Assembly: GCA_965229605.1 (NCBI GenBank)
Contig: OZ245892.1
Coordinates: 1,240,001 to 1,304,000, forward strand
Length of the DNA stretch: 64,000 nt
From: G965229605 sp965229605
Lineage (GTDB): Bacteria > Pseudomonadota > Alphaproteobacteria > CBDDJK01
Direction of reading: 5' to 3'
Shown: positions 35,738 to 44,294 of the stretch, in pieces
Numbering within the stretch: position 1 is the stretch's first letter
Layout: the number at the start of each line of letters is the position of its first letter
Made by a program: the position numbers and the translations under genes
Notes under the pieces: generated by a model
Seen by the model: the letters and a program-made list of their open reading frames with translations, nothing else
What the model was told of the DNA's origin: nothing
Databases searched by the model: none

Positions 35738-36475
35738 TCAATAAATGCGATATTGGTGCATAAATTCATAATGCGGCATGACCCGATCATACACCTCACG
35801 CACGCGCGCAGGCGCGTCTTCAATCTTGATATAGCTCTTGCGCGACTGCGGTTTCAGCCCGTCAGAATTACGCAGATTGGCATGGAAACTACCGCCATCC
35901 CACCAGCTCACCTCATCACGTGCGCCCGGTGCCCAGCTCAGCGCAGATTCGATAAAGGGCAGACCAACTGCCAGACACCATTTTTCGACAATCTCAGCCG
36001 GGTTTTCCAACAGATCATCTGAATCAATCACTGGCGGCGGGCTGCCTGTCTTATCCAACAGGCGCTCAAAGAGCTGGCGCTGTTCTGCAAAACCCACCTC
36101 TTTTTCATAGAAATCTGGCCATTTGTCATACATGGAGGTGATGGTCATAGCCGGATTGCGGATCAGAAAAGAATGGGTGAAATGCGAGAGCATCTCATCA
36201 TCCCACATATGATTGATATAAAGCGGGAAATCCTTTGAAAAGACAGGACCTTCTTTCGCCTGCGCCAGCATGGATTGCCAAACAGTCTCCAGAGTCAGCC
36301 CTGGTGTGCGCACTGAATCGACTGTTAGCCGAGGCCAGAGCGGGTCTTCACCCTGATACCAGGCTTCGCCAAAAGGCTCATGCAGGCAGGCAATATCACC
36401 GCGCTGGCGCATCATCCATTCAAAAGCAGTCGAGGTTGAACGTGGCACTGCCCATAAAGCAACAATCTTGTGCAT
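35738..36475 (-). CDS. Sulfotransferase-family protein
   Basis: About 245 residues from MHKIVALW; the longer frame would add 37 unlikely residues overlapping the upstream gene. WAVPRSTSTAFEWMMRQRGD is the 5'-phosphosulfate-binding loop of PAPS-dependent sulfotransferases, LHEPFGEAWY follows as in the branched-chain aminotransferase-like sulfotransferase group, and SKDFPLYINHM and FLIRNPAMTITSMY carry the second binding element. The acceptor is unknown. It is flanked by an FrhB-like and a racemase-like gene on the same strand, an unusual trio that suggests modification of a small metabolite. Confidence 0.82.
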   Translation of the reverse strand: MHKIVALWAVPRSTSTAFEWMMRQRGDIACLHEPFGEAWYQGEDPLWPRLTVDSVRTPGLTLETVWQSMLAQAKEGPVFSKDFPLYINHMWDDEMLSHFTHSFLIRNPAMTITSMYDKWPDFYEKEVGFAEQRQLFERLLDKTGSPPPVIDSDDLLENPAEIVEKWCLAVGLPFIESALSWAPGARDEVSWWDGGSFHANLRNSDGLKPQSRKSYIKIEDAPARVREVYDRVMPHYEFMHQYRIY

Positions 36476-36513
36476 CTCTTGCAAAGCTCCCTTAAGTCTC
36501 TTGTAAAACTCCC

Positions 36514-37356
36514 TTAAGATAAAGAGGCCAGCAACTGCCCATTCACGATTGCCGGTTTGACCCCCAAAGTTTTGAAGAGCCGCCAATAGAGCGCTGTATC
36601 ATGACCGACGACTAATTTGCCTAAACGCGCCTCTAATGCTGCGGTATGATGCACAGGGCGCCGGGCAAGCCCGTCAGACCGGCGGCGATAATTGGACATG
36701 CCATTAATAAGATAGGCATCTGCCCGGGGCGCTTTATCCGCGACATAATCAAAGGATTTCCACAATAATGCTTCGTCAAAACACCAGACACAATCATCCA
36801 CCTCTTGCTGTGTTTTAAACCAGCCTTGATCATGAAAATTGCCAGCCCAGACGACATCAAACCCGGCTTCTTTTAGAAAACCGACTGTGCCTTTGTACCA
36901 GCTATCACGGTGATAACAGGCATTGAGCGCGACTTTCTCTATATTTTGATCACGCAAAGCCTCAACCATGGCATAGCCAGCCATATGAAAAGGTGTTTCA
37001 TATTTATCGCTAAGCATGTCGCAATGTTGCTTGATACCCTCAACGCCAAGACCGCTGGCATGCACCCAGTTTGAGCCGACCTGACCACAGACATCCACCC
37101 CATTATTGGCCATACATTCAACAAATTCTTCTAACAGGCCAAAATTCTGCTTACGCTGATCCAGCTTATGCCGATAATCAGGAACATGCAGCATGCGGCC
37201 ATGCACACCTACCGTCTCGGGCGCCATACGCAGGAAATCTGAAGGTGCAGCGTCAAAATCGTGTGGCGGGCAAGTTAAACCGACCTGATGCGGGAACAGC
37301 TTCACATCCGGGTTTTGCCATTTCACTGGCTTTTGATAGCTATCATTGTCCATCAT
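36514..37356 (-). CDS. Asp/Glu racemase-superfamily protein (maleate isomerase/AMDase-like)
   Basis: About 280 residues. CGQVGSNWVHASGLG near residue 90 and ALNACYHRDSWYKGTVGFL near residue 143 resemble the two cysteine-containing half-domains of maleate isomerase and arylmalonate decarboxylase. The N-terminal half is longer and more diverged than usual. The superfamily racemises, isomerises or decarboxylates small dicarboxylates and related acids by cysteine chemistry. It starts the leftward trio with the sulfotransferase and FrhB-like genes, 38 bases upstream of the former. The substrate is unknown, and the family call is moderate because I rely on fold-level motifs. Confidence 0.6.
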   Translation of the reverse strand: MMDNDSYQKPVKWQNPDVKLFPHQVGLTCPPHDFDAAPSDFLRMAPETVGVHGRMLHVPDYRHKLDQRKQNFGLLEEFVECMANNGVDVCGQVGSNWVHASGLGVEGIKQHCDMLSDKYETPFHMAGYAMVEALRDQNIEKVALNACYHRDSWYKGTVGFLKEAGFDVVWAGNFHDQGWFKTQQEVDDCVWCFDEALLWKSFDYVADKAPRADAYLINGMSNYRRRSDGLARRPVHHTAALEARLGKLVVGHDTALYWRLFKTLGVKPAIVNGQLLASLS

Positions 37357-37441
37357 CTCACATCCAGTCTATCTGTCTTCTGCAATAATAAAAAACGGGT
37401 ATGCACCTCATCACTCTCACCACGGATGTTTTGAGGTAGCC

Positions 37442-37592
37442 AGGGTCAGGACCCATAAGATTCATTCATTCTGCGCGTGTCAAATTTTTGATAGATGGGC
37501 TTAAAAAGCGCGCAGCAACTAGTACTGCATTTCAATAATTTGCCGCGCCTTTACAAGGTTGGTCAATAAAGGCAAATCTACGCCTTCAAAAC
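37442..37592. repeat. MITE-like palindromic repeat, truncated copy B
   Basis: The left terminal repeat AGGGTCAGGACCCAT and about 135 following bases match copy C closely, including AAGCGCGCAGCAACTAG and the stem CCTTTACAAGG...TAAAGG. A stretch present in copy C is replaced here, and the right terminal repeat is missing. The 317-base gap between 37357 and 37673 is mostly this remnant; I see no gene in the rest. Confidence 0.75.
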
Positions 37593-37673
37593 ATCATCAA
37601 GGAAAATGAGTCTCATTCAATATGAACGCGTACACAATATGCGGTTATCTTACCTTTTAGCGGGGTTGATGAT

Positions 37674-38105
37674 CTAAAACAGAAAATCGCGAATGAGGGG
37701 GATGACAACCGCAATAACAATAACGCCAAGAATCCAGCGAATAAGTTTAATGTCCCCTTTGAGCTCAGCACGTGTTGCAGCCATTTCAGCACGTAATTCA
37801 GTGCGTGTTTCAGCGATTTCAGCACGTAATTCAGCGCGTGTTTCAGCCATTTCAACACGTAATTCATTTATTTCAGCACGTAGTTCAGTGCCTAACTGAG
37901 CCATTTCAGCACGCAACTCAGTGCTTGATTCAGCCATTTCAGTACGCAATTCGCTGCCTAACTGGGCCAAGTCTGCTTTGGTGGCCAGTTCTTCGCCAAC
38001 GGTATTATTTAACGCTTTAGCCGCGCCTTTTGCTTGCTCACTGGTAAAACCGGATTGCTCCAAAGCTTCGGCATAGCCAAGCGTATCAATCATCAGATTC
38101 TTCAT
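37674..38105 (-). CDS. DUF1640-like coiled-coil membrane protein
   Basis: A 143-residue protein. The N-terminal 35 residues (YAEALEQSGFTSEQAKGAAKAL) match the start of DUF1640/CCDC90-like proteins. Residues about 45-115 form a long coiled coil with 11-residue repeats of the AETRAELRAEI type, and a C-terminal helix IRWILGVIVIAVVIPL anchors the membrane. The gene is single and lies beside repeat copy B. A related, shorter protein is encoded at 53.2 kb. Function is unknown; coiled-coil oligomerisation is inferred. Confidence 0.72.
   Translation of the reverse strand: MKNLMIDTLGYAEALEQSGFTSEQAKGAAKALNNTVGEELATKADLAQLGSELRTEMAESSTELRAEMAQLGTELRAEINELRVEMAETRAELRAEIAETRTELRAEMAATRAELKGDIKLIRWILGVIVIAVVIPLIRDFLF
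37774..37971 (-). repeat. 33-bp tandem repeats encoding the coiled coil
   Basis: Units of 33 bases start near 37774, 37807, 37840, 37873 and 37906, each giving an 11-residue hendecad of the coiled coil. Successive units differ at several bases. The pattern suggests expansion by duplication within the gene. Confidence 0.75.
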
Positions 38106-38313
38106 GATTCTCTATATGGTTCCTTATGATTCCCTATAGATTCCATAGAACATATTTAATGTACTTAGCCTTAAATGCATCAGGAAATTTGTCAAGGTAA
38201 AACCACTTTATCCACACTTTATCTAAAGGGGAATGGGTAAGGCTTTGATCAGGGATTCACATAAGATTTATGGACAAGATTTCTTTTCAAGCCAATAATT
38301 TATGCGATTGCGG

Positions 38314-38341
38314 TTGCATGTGCGGCAAAAATTGCTAGGGT
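38314..38341 (+). promoter_or_regulatory. Candidate promoter for nuoLMN-birA
   Basis: TTGCAT (38314-38319) and TAGGGT (38336-38341) are 16 bases apart, a spacing and -10 form seen in alphaproteobacterial promoters. The transcript would have a leader of about 175 bases before nuoL. It is the only good candidate I see in the interval. Confidence 0.4.
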
Positions 38342-38403
38342 GCGGCCTCATAGTATCGCTTGAAATTTAACGGGTCTGATTTTAAGGAAAATGCCCCAAG
38401 CAA

Positions 38404-38443
38404 AAAAGCGCAAAACACAAAAGTGCAAAACACAAAAGCGCAA
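38404..38443. repeat. 15-bp tandem repeat upstream of nuoL
   Basis: Two full and one partial copy of AAAAGCGCAAAACAC, one with a G-to-A-type change (AAAAGTGC). It lies within the leader of nuoL. Function unknown; slippage-prone sequence. Confidence 0.7.
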
Positions 38444-38523
38444 GATTTTGCCCCCTTATAATAAGGACCAGTCATTTTGTGGATCACAACTGATTTTTAA
38501 CCGCCAAGATTGATTTCTCATCC

Positions 38524-40485
38524 ATGGAACAACTTGCACAATTCATCGTCTTTTGCCCGCTGCTTGGCGCCCTGATTGCCGGGTTCGTCACCCCGCTGGT
38601 TGGCTATCAAAGCCAAAACGCCTTCGCCCAGACCTTTACCGTCGGCGGGCTGGTGATTGCGGCTGTCCTGTCCTGGATTCTCTTTATCAGCATGGGGCTT
38701 GGCCTGATGTCGGCCTATGTGCTGCCGCTGTTTGACTGGGTGAGCGTCGGCGATTTCTCTTTCAACTGGGCCTTGCGAGTCGATATGCTGACAGCGGTGA
38801 TGTTCATCGTTGTCACCTCGGTCTCCAGCCTCGTTCATATCTATTCTATCGGCTATATGAGCCATGACGATGCACAACCCCGCTTTATGGCCTATCTAAG
38901 CCTCTTTACCTTTATGATGCTGATGCTGGTCTCGGCCGATAATCTGGTGCAAATGTTCTTTGGATGGGAAGGAGTCGGGCTGGCCTCTTACCTGTTGATC
39001 GGCTTCTGGTATAAAAAACCAAGTGCCAATGCTGCCGCGATCAAGGCTTTCCTCGTCAACCGGGTCGGCGATATCGGCTTTGCCCTTGGCATTTTCGCCC
39101 TCTATATCCTGACCGGATCCGTCCAGTTCTCTGAAATCTTCGCCGCTGTGCCGGACCTGATCGGATCATCCGTCTATTTCCTCGGCGGGGAATTTGATGC
39201 CATCACGCTTGTTGCGCTGCTCTTGTTCCTCGGTGCCATGGGGAAATCAGCCCAGCTTGGCCTCCATACCTGGCTGCCCGATGCCATGGAAGGACCAACC
39301 CCGGTCTCCGCCCTTATCCATGCCGCAACCATGGTCACCGCCGGAGTCTTTATGGTCTGCCGCCTCTCCCCCCTGATCGAATATTCCGATACCGCCTTGA
39401 TGGTGATCACCTGGGTCGGCGCCGCAACCGCCCTCTTTGCCGCTACCATCGGCCTCACACAAACCGACATCAAGCGGGTTATCGCCTATTCGACCTGTTC
39501 GCAGCTCGGCTATATGTTCTTTGCCGCCGGGGTCTCGGCCTATCCGGCCGCCATGTTCCATCTGACAACCCACGCCTTTTTCAAGGCCCTGCTCTTTCTT
39601 GGGGCCGGGTCGGTTATTCACGCCATGTCCGATGAACAAAATATGCTGCGCATGGGCGGGATTGGTGGCTATATCCGGCAAACCCGGGCCTTGATGTGGA
39701 TCGGCTCACTCGCTCTTGCCGGAATCGGAATCCCCGGCGTTATCGGCTTTGCCGGATTCTATTCCAAAGATATCATGCTCGAAGCCGCCTATGCCGCCGG
39801 AACCGGCACCGGCTTTATCGCCTTCTGGGCCGGGATTCTGGCCGCGTTTATGACCGCCTTTTACAGCTGGCGGCTGCTTATCCTCACCTTTGACGGCGAA
39901 CCGCGCGGCGATGAACGCGTGATTGCCCATGTCCATGAATCACCGCCCGTGATGCTCTGGCCACTTTATCTGCTGGCAATCGGCGCCGTTACTTCCGGCT
40001 TCCTGCTCTATGGCTGGTTTGTCGGAAATGACTGGCAGGCATTCTGGGGCGATGCCCTGTTTATCCTGCCCGACCACCCGGGATTTGAACAGGCCCATGA
40101 TGTGCCACTCTGGGTCAAATGGCTGCCGCTGATCATGGGGCTTGGCGGCATTGCTCTGGCCTATGTGATTTATCGCGACGGGTTAGCGCGCGCACAGTCG
40201 GTCGCCAGATTCTTTGGTCCCTTCTATCGCCTGAGTTTCAACAAATGGTATATTGACGAAATCTATGATTTCCTGTTTGTCCGCCCGGCCCAGGCCCTTG
40301 GTCGCTTTTTCTGGATCAAAGGCGACGGTTTTGTCATTGACGGCTTTGGACCCGATGGCGTGGCCGGGCGCACCCGCGCCTTGTCTGCACGATTTTCTGC
40401 GGCCCAGAGCGGCTATCTCTATCACTATGCCTTTGTTATGCTGATCGGCGTTGTCGTGCTGGTAGCCTGGGTTTTATTGAGCTGA
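38524..40485 (+). CDS. nuoL: NADH-quinone oxidoreductase subunit L
   Basis: A 653-residue membrane subunit of respiratory complex I, one of the three antiporter-like proton channels. It has the expected many hydrophobic helices; GWEGVGLASYLLIGFWY near residue 145, LHTWLPDAMEGPTPVSALIHAATMV near residue 240 with its key lysine and histidines, and AYSTCSQLGYMFFA are hallmarks. The amphipathic C-terminal helix region is present. There is no clear Shine-Dalgarno sequence and no nuoK upstream; most alphaproteobacteria have nuoK directly before nuoL. nuoM follows after six bases. Confidence 0.96.
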   Translation: MEQLAQFIVFCPLLGALIAGFVTPLVGYQSQNAFAQTFTVGGLVIAAVLSWILFISMGLGLMSAYVLPLFDWVSVGDFSFNWALRVDMLTAVMFIVVTSVSSLVHIYSIGYMSHDDAQPRFMAYLSLFTFMMLMLVSADNLVQMFFGWEGVGLASYLLIGFWYKKPSANAAAIKAFLVNRVGDIGFALGIFALYILTGSVQFSEIFAAVPDLIGSSVYFLGGEFDAITLVALLLFLGAMGKSAQLGLHTWLPDAMEGPTPVSALIHAATMVTAGVFMVCRLSPLIEYSDTALMVITWVGAATALFAATIGLTQTDIKRVIAYSTCSQLGYMFFAAGVSAYPAAMFHLTTHAFFKALLFLGAGSVIHAMSDEQNMLRMGGIGGYIRQTRALMWIGSLALAGIGIPGVIGFAGFYSKDIMLEAAYAAGTGTGFIAFWAGILAAFMTAFYSWRLLILTFDGEPRGDERVIAHVHESPPVMLWPLYLLAIGAVTSGFLLYGWFVGNDWQAFWGDALFILPDHPGFEQAHDVPLWVKWLPLIMGLGGIALAYVIYRDGLARAQSVARFFGPFYRLSFNKWYIDEIYDFLFVRPAQALGRFFWIKGDGFVIDGFGPDGVAGRTRALSARFSAAQSGYLYHYAFVMLIGVVVLVAWVLLS

Positions 40486-40491
40486 TCCGCC

Positions 40492-42060
40492 ATGACTGCT
40501 GATGCCATCCTCCATTATCCGCTGCTGAGCCTGACCATCTTTACCCCTCTGGTCGGCGCGGCTCTGGTTCTGCTGGTCCAAAATCAGGACACCCCGGAAG
40601 GGGCCCGTAATGCCAAATGGGTGGCGCTGGCCTCTACCCTCTTCACCTTCCTGCTCTCGCTGGCGATCCTCGCCAATTTTGACTCGACCTCGGCAGAATT
40701 CCAGATGGTCGAAACCGCAAGCTGGCTAACCGGACTCGGAATCGACTGGAAAGTCGGGGTGGACGGAATTTCCTTATGGTTCGTCCTGCTTTCAACACTC
40801 CTCACCCCGCTGTGTATCCTGGCAAGCTGGCAGTCTATCCAGCGGCGCATTAAAGAATATATGATCGCCTTTCTGGTGCTCGAAACCATGATGGTCGGCA
40901 TGTTTCTCGCCCTTGATCTGGTGGTTTTCTACCTGTTCTTTGAAGGTGTCCTGATACCCATGTTCCTGATTATTGGAATCTGGGGCGGGCAACGGCGCAT
41001 CTATGCTGCTTTCAAATTTTTCCTCTATACGCTGCTTGGCTCAATCCTGATGCTGGTTGCCATTGTCACCATGAATATTATCGCAGGCACCACAGATATC
41101 CCCGAACTCAGCCAATTTGCCTTCTCGCCAACCATGCAGTTCTGGCTCTGGCTGGCCTTTTTTGCCTCCTTCGCCGTCAAAGTCCCCATGTGGCCCGTCC
41201 ATACCTGGCTGCCCGACGCTCATGTTGAAGCCCCGACCGCCGGATCCGTCATTCTCGCCGGGGTGCTGCTAAAAATGGGCGGCTACGGGTTCTTGCGCTT
41301 CTCTTTGCCAATGATGCCGCTAGCCAGTGCCGATCTTGCACCACTTGTCTTTACTCTGTCCTGCGTTGCCGTGGTCTATACCTCGCTGGTCGCCTTGGCA
41401 CAGTCCGACATGAAAAAACTCATCGCCTATTCATCCATCGCCCATATGGGATTCGTCACCGCCGCCATCTTTGCCGCCAACCCGCAGGCAATCGCCGGGG
41501 CTATCGTGCAAATGCTCAGCCATGGCCTGGTCTCCGGAGCTCTGTTCCTATGCGTCGGCGTGGTCTATGACCGACTCCATACCCGCGATATTGCCCGCTA
41601 TGGCGGAATAGCCCGCATCATGCCGCGCTATGCCCTGTTCTTTATGGTCTTTACCATGGCCTCGGTCGGGCTGCCCGGAACCGGCGGTTTTGTCGGTGAA
41701 TTCCTGATTCTGGTCGGCACCTATAAATATTCAGCCCTGCTCGCCCTGTTGCTGGCAAGCGGTATGGTGCTGGGGGCCGCCTATATGCTTTACCTCTATC
41801 GAAGAGTCATTTTTGGCGAAGCCACCCGCGATGAACTGAAAAACCTTCTCGATCTGTCCAAACGCGAAATCGCTATTTTTGCCCCCCTGATCTTTCTGAC
41901 CCTCTGGCTTGGCATCTATCCATCCAGTTTTATCGACCCGATCATGCCCTCGGTCGATGCACTGGTCGCCAACTATCAAGCCGCCATCAATCAGGAAAGC
42001 TATGCCTCCGCGCAAGCTGCCCTCACACAAACCCTGTCTTTTCTCCGCCTGATTCCATAA
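40492..42060 (+). CDS. nuoM: NADH-quinone oxidoreductase subunit M
   Basis: A 522-residue complex I membrane subunit. FFEGVLIPMFLIIGIWGGQRR near residue 145 holds the conserved glutamate, KVPMWPVHTWLPDAHVEAP near residue 230 the channel lysine and histidine, and LIAYSSIAHMGFV follows. Length is normal. It is placed between nuoL and nuoN with short gaps (6 and 15 bases), so one transcript is likely. It forms one of the antiporter-like proton paths in the inner membrane. Confidence 0.96.
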   Translation: MTADAILHYPLLSLTIFTPLVGAALVLLVQNQDTPEGARNAKWVALASTLFTFLLSLAILANFDSTSAEFQMVETASWLTGLGIDWKVGVDGISLWFVLLSTLLTPLCILASWQSIQRRIKEYMIAFLVLETMMVGMFLALDLVVFYLFFEGVLIPMFLIIGIWGGQRRIYAAFKFFLYTLLGSILMLVAIVTMNIIAGTTDIPELSQFAFSPTMQFWLWLAFFASFAVKVPMWPVHTWLPDAHVEAPTAGSVILAGVLLKMGGYGFLRFSLPMMPLASADLAPLVFTLSCVAVVYTSLVALAQSDMKKLIAYSSIAHMGFVTAAIFAANPQAIAGAIVQMLSHGLVSGALFLCVGVVYDRLHTRDIARYGGIARIMPRYALFFMVFTMASVGLPGTGGFVGEFLILVGTYKYSALLALLLASGMVLGAAYMLYLYRRVIFGEATRDELKNLLDLSKREIAIFAPLIFLTLWLGIYPSSFIDPIMPSVDALVANYQAAINQESYASAQAALTQTLSFLRLIP

Positions 42061-42075
42061 CAGGACAGTGACCCT

Positions 42076-43515
42076 ATGTTTGAATTTCCTGCATTAAGCG
42101 AAATTGCTCTGGCTCTTGGCCTGACCCTTCTGGTTGCCGTTGCCATGTTTGTGCCCGAATCAAAAAGATTCAAAACCGTGTACGGGGCCACATTATTTAT
42201 TCTTCTCGGCACATTGCTGATCCAGATTTTTGGCGGAACCGGCGTCGCCTTCAATGATCAATTCATTCAGGATGAATTTTCGCGGGTTTTGAAATGCGCC
42301 GTACTTGTCGCCAGCTTTGCAGCCCTGGTGCTGGGCCGCGATTTTCTTGAACGCGATAATCTGGACCGCTTTGAATATCCGCTGCTGGGCGGCTTTGCCG
42401 TGCTGGGTATGCTGGTGATGATATCGGCAAGTGACCTGATGTCGCTTTATATCGGTCTGGAACTGCAAAGCCTGAGCCTCTATGTCCTGACTGCCATTGC
42501 CCGCGATGATGCACGGGCCGGGGAAGCCGGGCTTAAATATTTTGTGCTGGGGGTGCTGGCCTCGGGCCTGTTTTTATACGGAGCCTCTTTGATCTATGGG
42601 TTCACCGGCGCAACCGGCTTTGAAGCCATCGCACAAAACCTGATCTCGACAACAGAAGGAAACGGGACGCATCCGGGCTATGGGCTGCTGACCGGTCTGG
42701 TCTTTGTGCTGGTCGCCATGGTGTTCAAGGTTTCAGCAACCCCCTTTCATATGTGGACGCCCGATGTCTATGAAGGCGCGCCCACCCCGGTTGTAACCTT
42801 TTTGGCAACTGCGCCTAAACTGGCAGCAATCGCCCTTTTAACCCGGCTGCTGGTTGGTCCCTTCGGCGATATTGTCGATCAATGGCAGCAGGTGCTGATC
42901 GTGGTGTCCGCCCTGTCCATGATATGGGGCGGGATTGCCGGGATTACCCAGCATAATCTGAAACGTCTTATGGCCTATTCATCGATTGCCAATATCGGCT
43001 TTGCCTTGATGGGGCTGGCAGCAGGCAGCGTCAAAGGGGTCGAGGCCACAATCTTCTATATGATTATTTATGCCATCGCCGTGCTTGGAACTTTTGGCTG
43101 TCTGGTCATGCTGCGCCGGGCTGGCGTGGCGGTTGAGGCTATTTCTGATCTGGCTGGATATGGTTATAGTCATCCGCGCATGGCAGCGGCCTTGCTGATC
43201 TTCATGTTTTCGATGGCCGGAATCCCACCGCTTGCCGGGTTCTTTGCCAAATATTACGTCTTTACCGCCGCCATTGATGCCGGGCTGCTGACGCTGGCAA
43301 TTATCGGGGCCTTGTCAAGTGTTGCAGGGGCCTATTATTACCTGCGCATTGTCAAGGTCATGTATTTTGACAGTGCAGATATTGCGCTTGATCGCGCCGG
43401 GAAAGGGGCGGCCGCCTTTGTGGTTGGGCTGGCAGTCTTGGTCACCGCAGGCTTTGTCCTCTATCCAGCCCTTTTAACCCTGCCAGCTGCACAAGCCGCC
43501 AATAGCCTGTTTTGA
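42076..43515 (+). CDS. nuoN: NADH-quinone oxidoreductase subunit N
   Basis: A 479-residue complex I membrane subunit. YIGLELQSLSLYVLTAIARD near residue 125, KVSATPFHMWTPDVYEGAP near residue 220 and LMAYSSIANIGFALMGL near residue 300 are the expected antiporter-like motifs. It completes the nuoLMN set. Its stop codon overlaps a TTG that appears to start birA, so the ligase is probably translated by coupling from this message. Confidence 0.95.
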   Translation: MFEFPALSEIALALGLTLLVAVAMFVPESKRFKTVYGATLFILLGTLLIQIFGGTGVAFNDQFIQDEFSRVLKCAVLVASFAALVLGRDFLERDNLDRFEYPLLGGFAVLGMLVMISASDLMSLYIGLELQSLSLYVLTAIARDDARAGEAGLKYFVLGVLASGLFLYGASLIYGFTGATGFEAIAQNLISTTEGNGTHPGYGLLTGLVFVLVAMVFKVSATPFHMWTPDVYEGAPTPVVTFLATAPKLAAIALLTRLLVGPFGDIVDQWQQVLIVVSALSMIWGGIAGITQHNLKRLMAYSSIANIGFALMGLAAGSVKGVEATIFYMIIYAIAVLGTFGCLVMLRRAGVAVEAISDLAGYGYSHPRMAAALLIFMFSMAGIPPLAGFFAKYYVFTAAIDAGLLTLAIIGALSSVAGAYYYLRIVKVMYFDSADIALDRAGKGAAAFVVGLAVLVTAGFVLYPALLTLPAAQAANSLF

Positions 43516-44279
43516 GTGATCCTGCCCCCTCCCTTCCTCTGCCGCTCATTCAATATGTGGCAGAAAGCGGGTCAACCAATCAGGATATACGCACCCTTTA
43601 TCAAGAAGGCAAAATAACCGATCTGGCCGGGCTGCGGGCCGGGCGGCAGTTGAGCGGGCGCGGGCGCGGCGATCACCGCTGGGAATCGCCGGTTGGCAAT
43701 TTATACCTAAGCCTGTTGTCTCTTGATCCGCCTTCTGCCCCGATCCATCAGCTTGGATTGATTGCAGGGGTTGCACTGGCGCAGGGGCTTGTCACTCTTT
43801 TGCCTGAATTAAAGCCGCAATTACAACTAAAATGGCCGAACGACCTTTTACTTGATCAGGGCAAGCTGGCAGGTATTCTTGCAGAAGCGCAAGGAAAGGC
43901 CGGACAGGAAATCGCAACCGTAATTGGCTTCGGAGTCAATGTCTCTGTTGCCCCGGCCATCACAGGGGAAAAATCCCCGCAACAGAAAAAAGCGGTTGCG
44001 CTGAATGATGTCGGGGTCACCTGGCAGGATCTGGATGTTTTTTTACAAGAGCTGGCTGTTTCAATTCAATCGCGCTTTGCCAGCTGGCGCACAATCTGGC
44101 GCACACAAGGATTTTTACCTGTAAAAGAGGCCTGGGAGGGCTGGGGCCCTGCGGTTGATAGTCCGATCAGTTTTGAGGATGGAAAATATAGAGGGCTCTA
44201 TAGGGGTCTGGCTGAGTCAGGAGGCTTACAGCTTCAAACCGACCAGGGGCTCGAGGTAATATTTAACAGCCCTGCATGA
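43512..44279 (+). CDS. birA: Biotin--[acetyl-CoA-carboxylase] ligase
   Basis: A 255-residue class I biotin protein ligase without the N-terminal repressor domain. GRQLSGRGRGDHRWESPVGN near residue 43 is the biotinyl-adenylate loop, LKWPNDLLLDQGKLAGIL near residue 110 is the conserved catalytic region, and a small C-terminal domain follows. It attaches biotin to acetyl-CoA carboxylase and similar proteins. The likely TTG start overlaps the nuoN stop (TTTGA), as also seen for hutC. The nuoN-birA order is common in alphaproteobacteria. Confidence 0.92.
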   Translation: MSDPAPSLPLPLIQYVAESGSTNQDIRTLYQEGKITDLAGLRAGRQLSGRGRGDHRWESPVGNLYLSLLSLDPPSAPIHQLGLIAGVALAQGLVTLLPELKPQLQLKWPNDLLLDQGKLAGILAEAQGKAGQEIATVIGFGVNVSVAPAITGEKSPQQKKAVALNDVGVTWQDLDVFLQELAVSIQSRFASWRTIWRTQGFLPVKEAWEGWGPAVDSPISFEDGKYRGLYRGLAESGGLQLQTDQGLEVIFNSPA

Positions 44280-44294
44280 GTGTTTTCTGGCTTG

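Larger units (their letters stand above)
38106..38523. other. Long intergenic region ahead of nuoL
   Basis: 418 bases without a supported gene. A perfect DnaA-box-like TTATCCACA lies at 38208-38216, a promoter candidate at 38314-38341 and a 15-base tandem repeat at 38404-38443. No nuoK or other nuo remnant is recognisable. Confidence 0.7.

Noticed and set aside
37480..37600. CRISPR-like reading of the repeat at copy B
   Set aside because: There are no regularly spaced identical repeats with unique spacers and no cas genes; the repeats are inverted elements.
38208..38216. TTATCCACA as a sign of a replication origin
   Set aside because: Only one perfect DnaA box is present, with no cluster, AT-rich unwinding region or dnaA/dnaN nearby; a single match is expected by chance.
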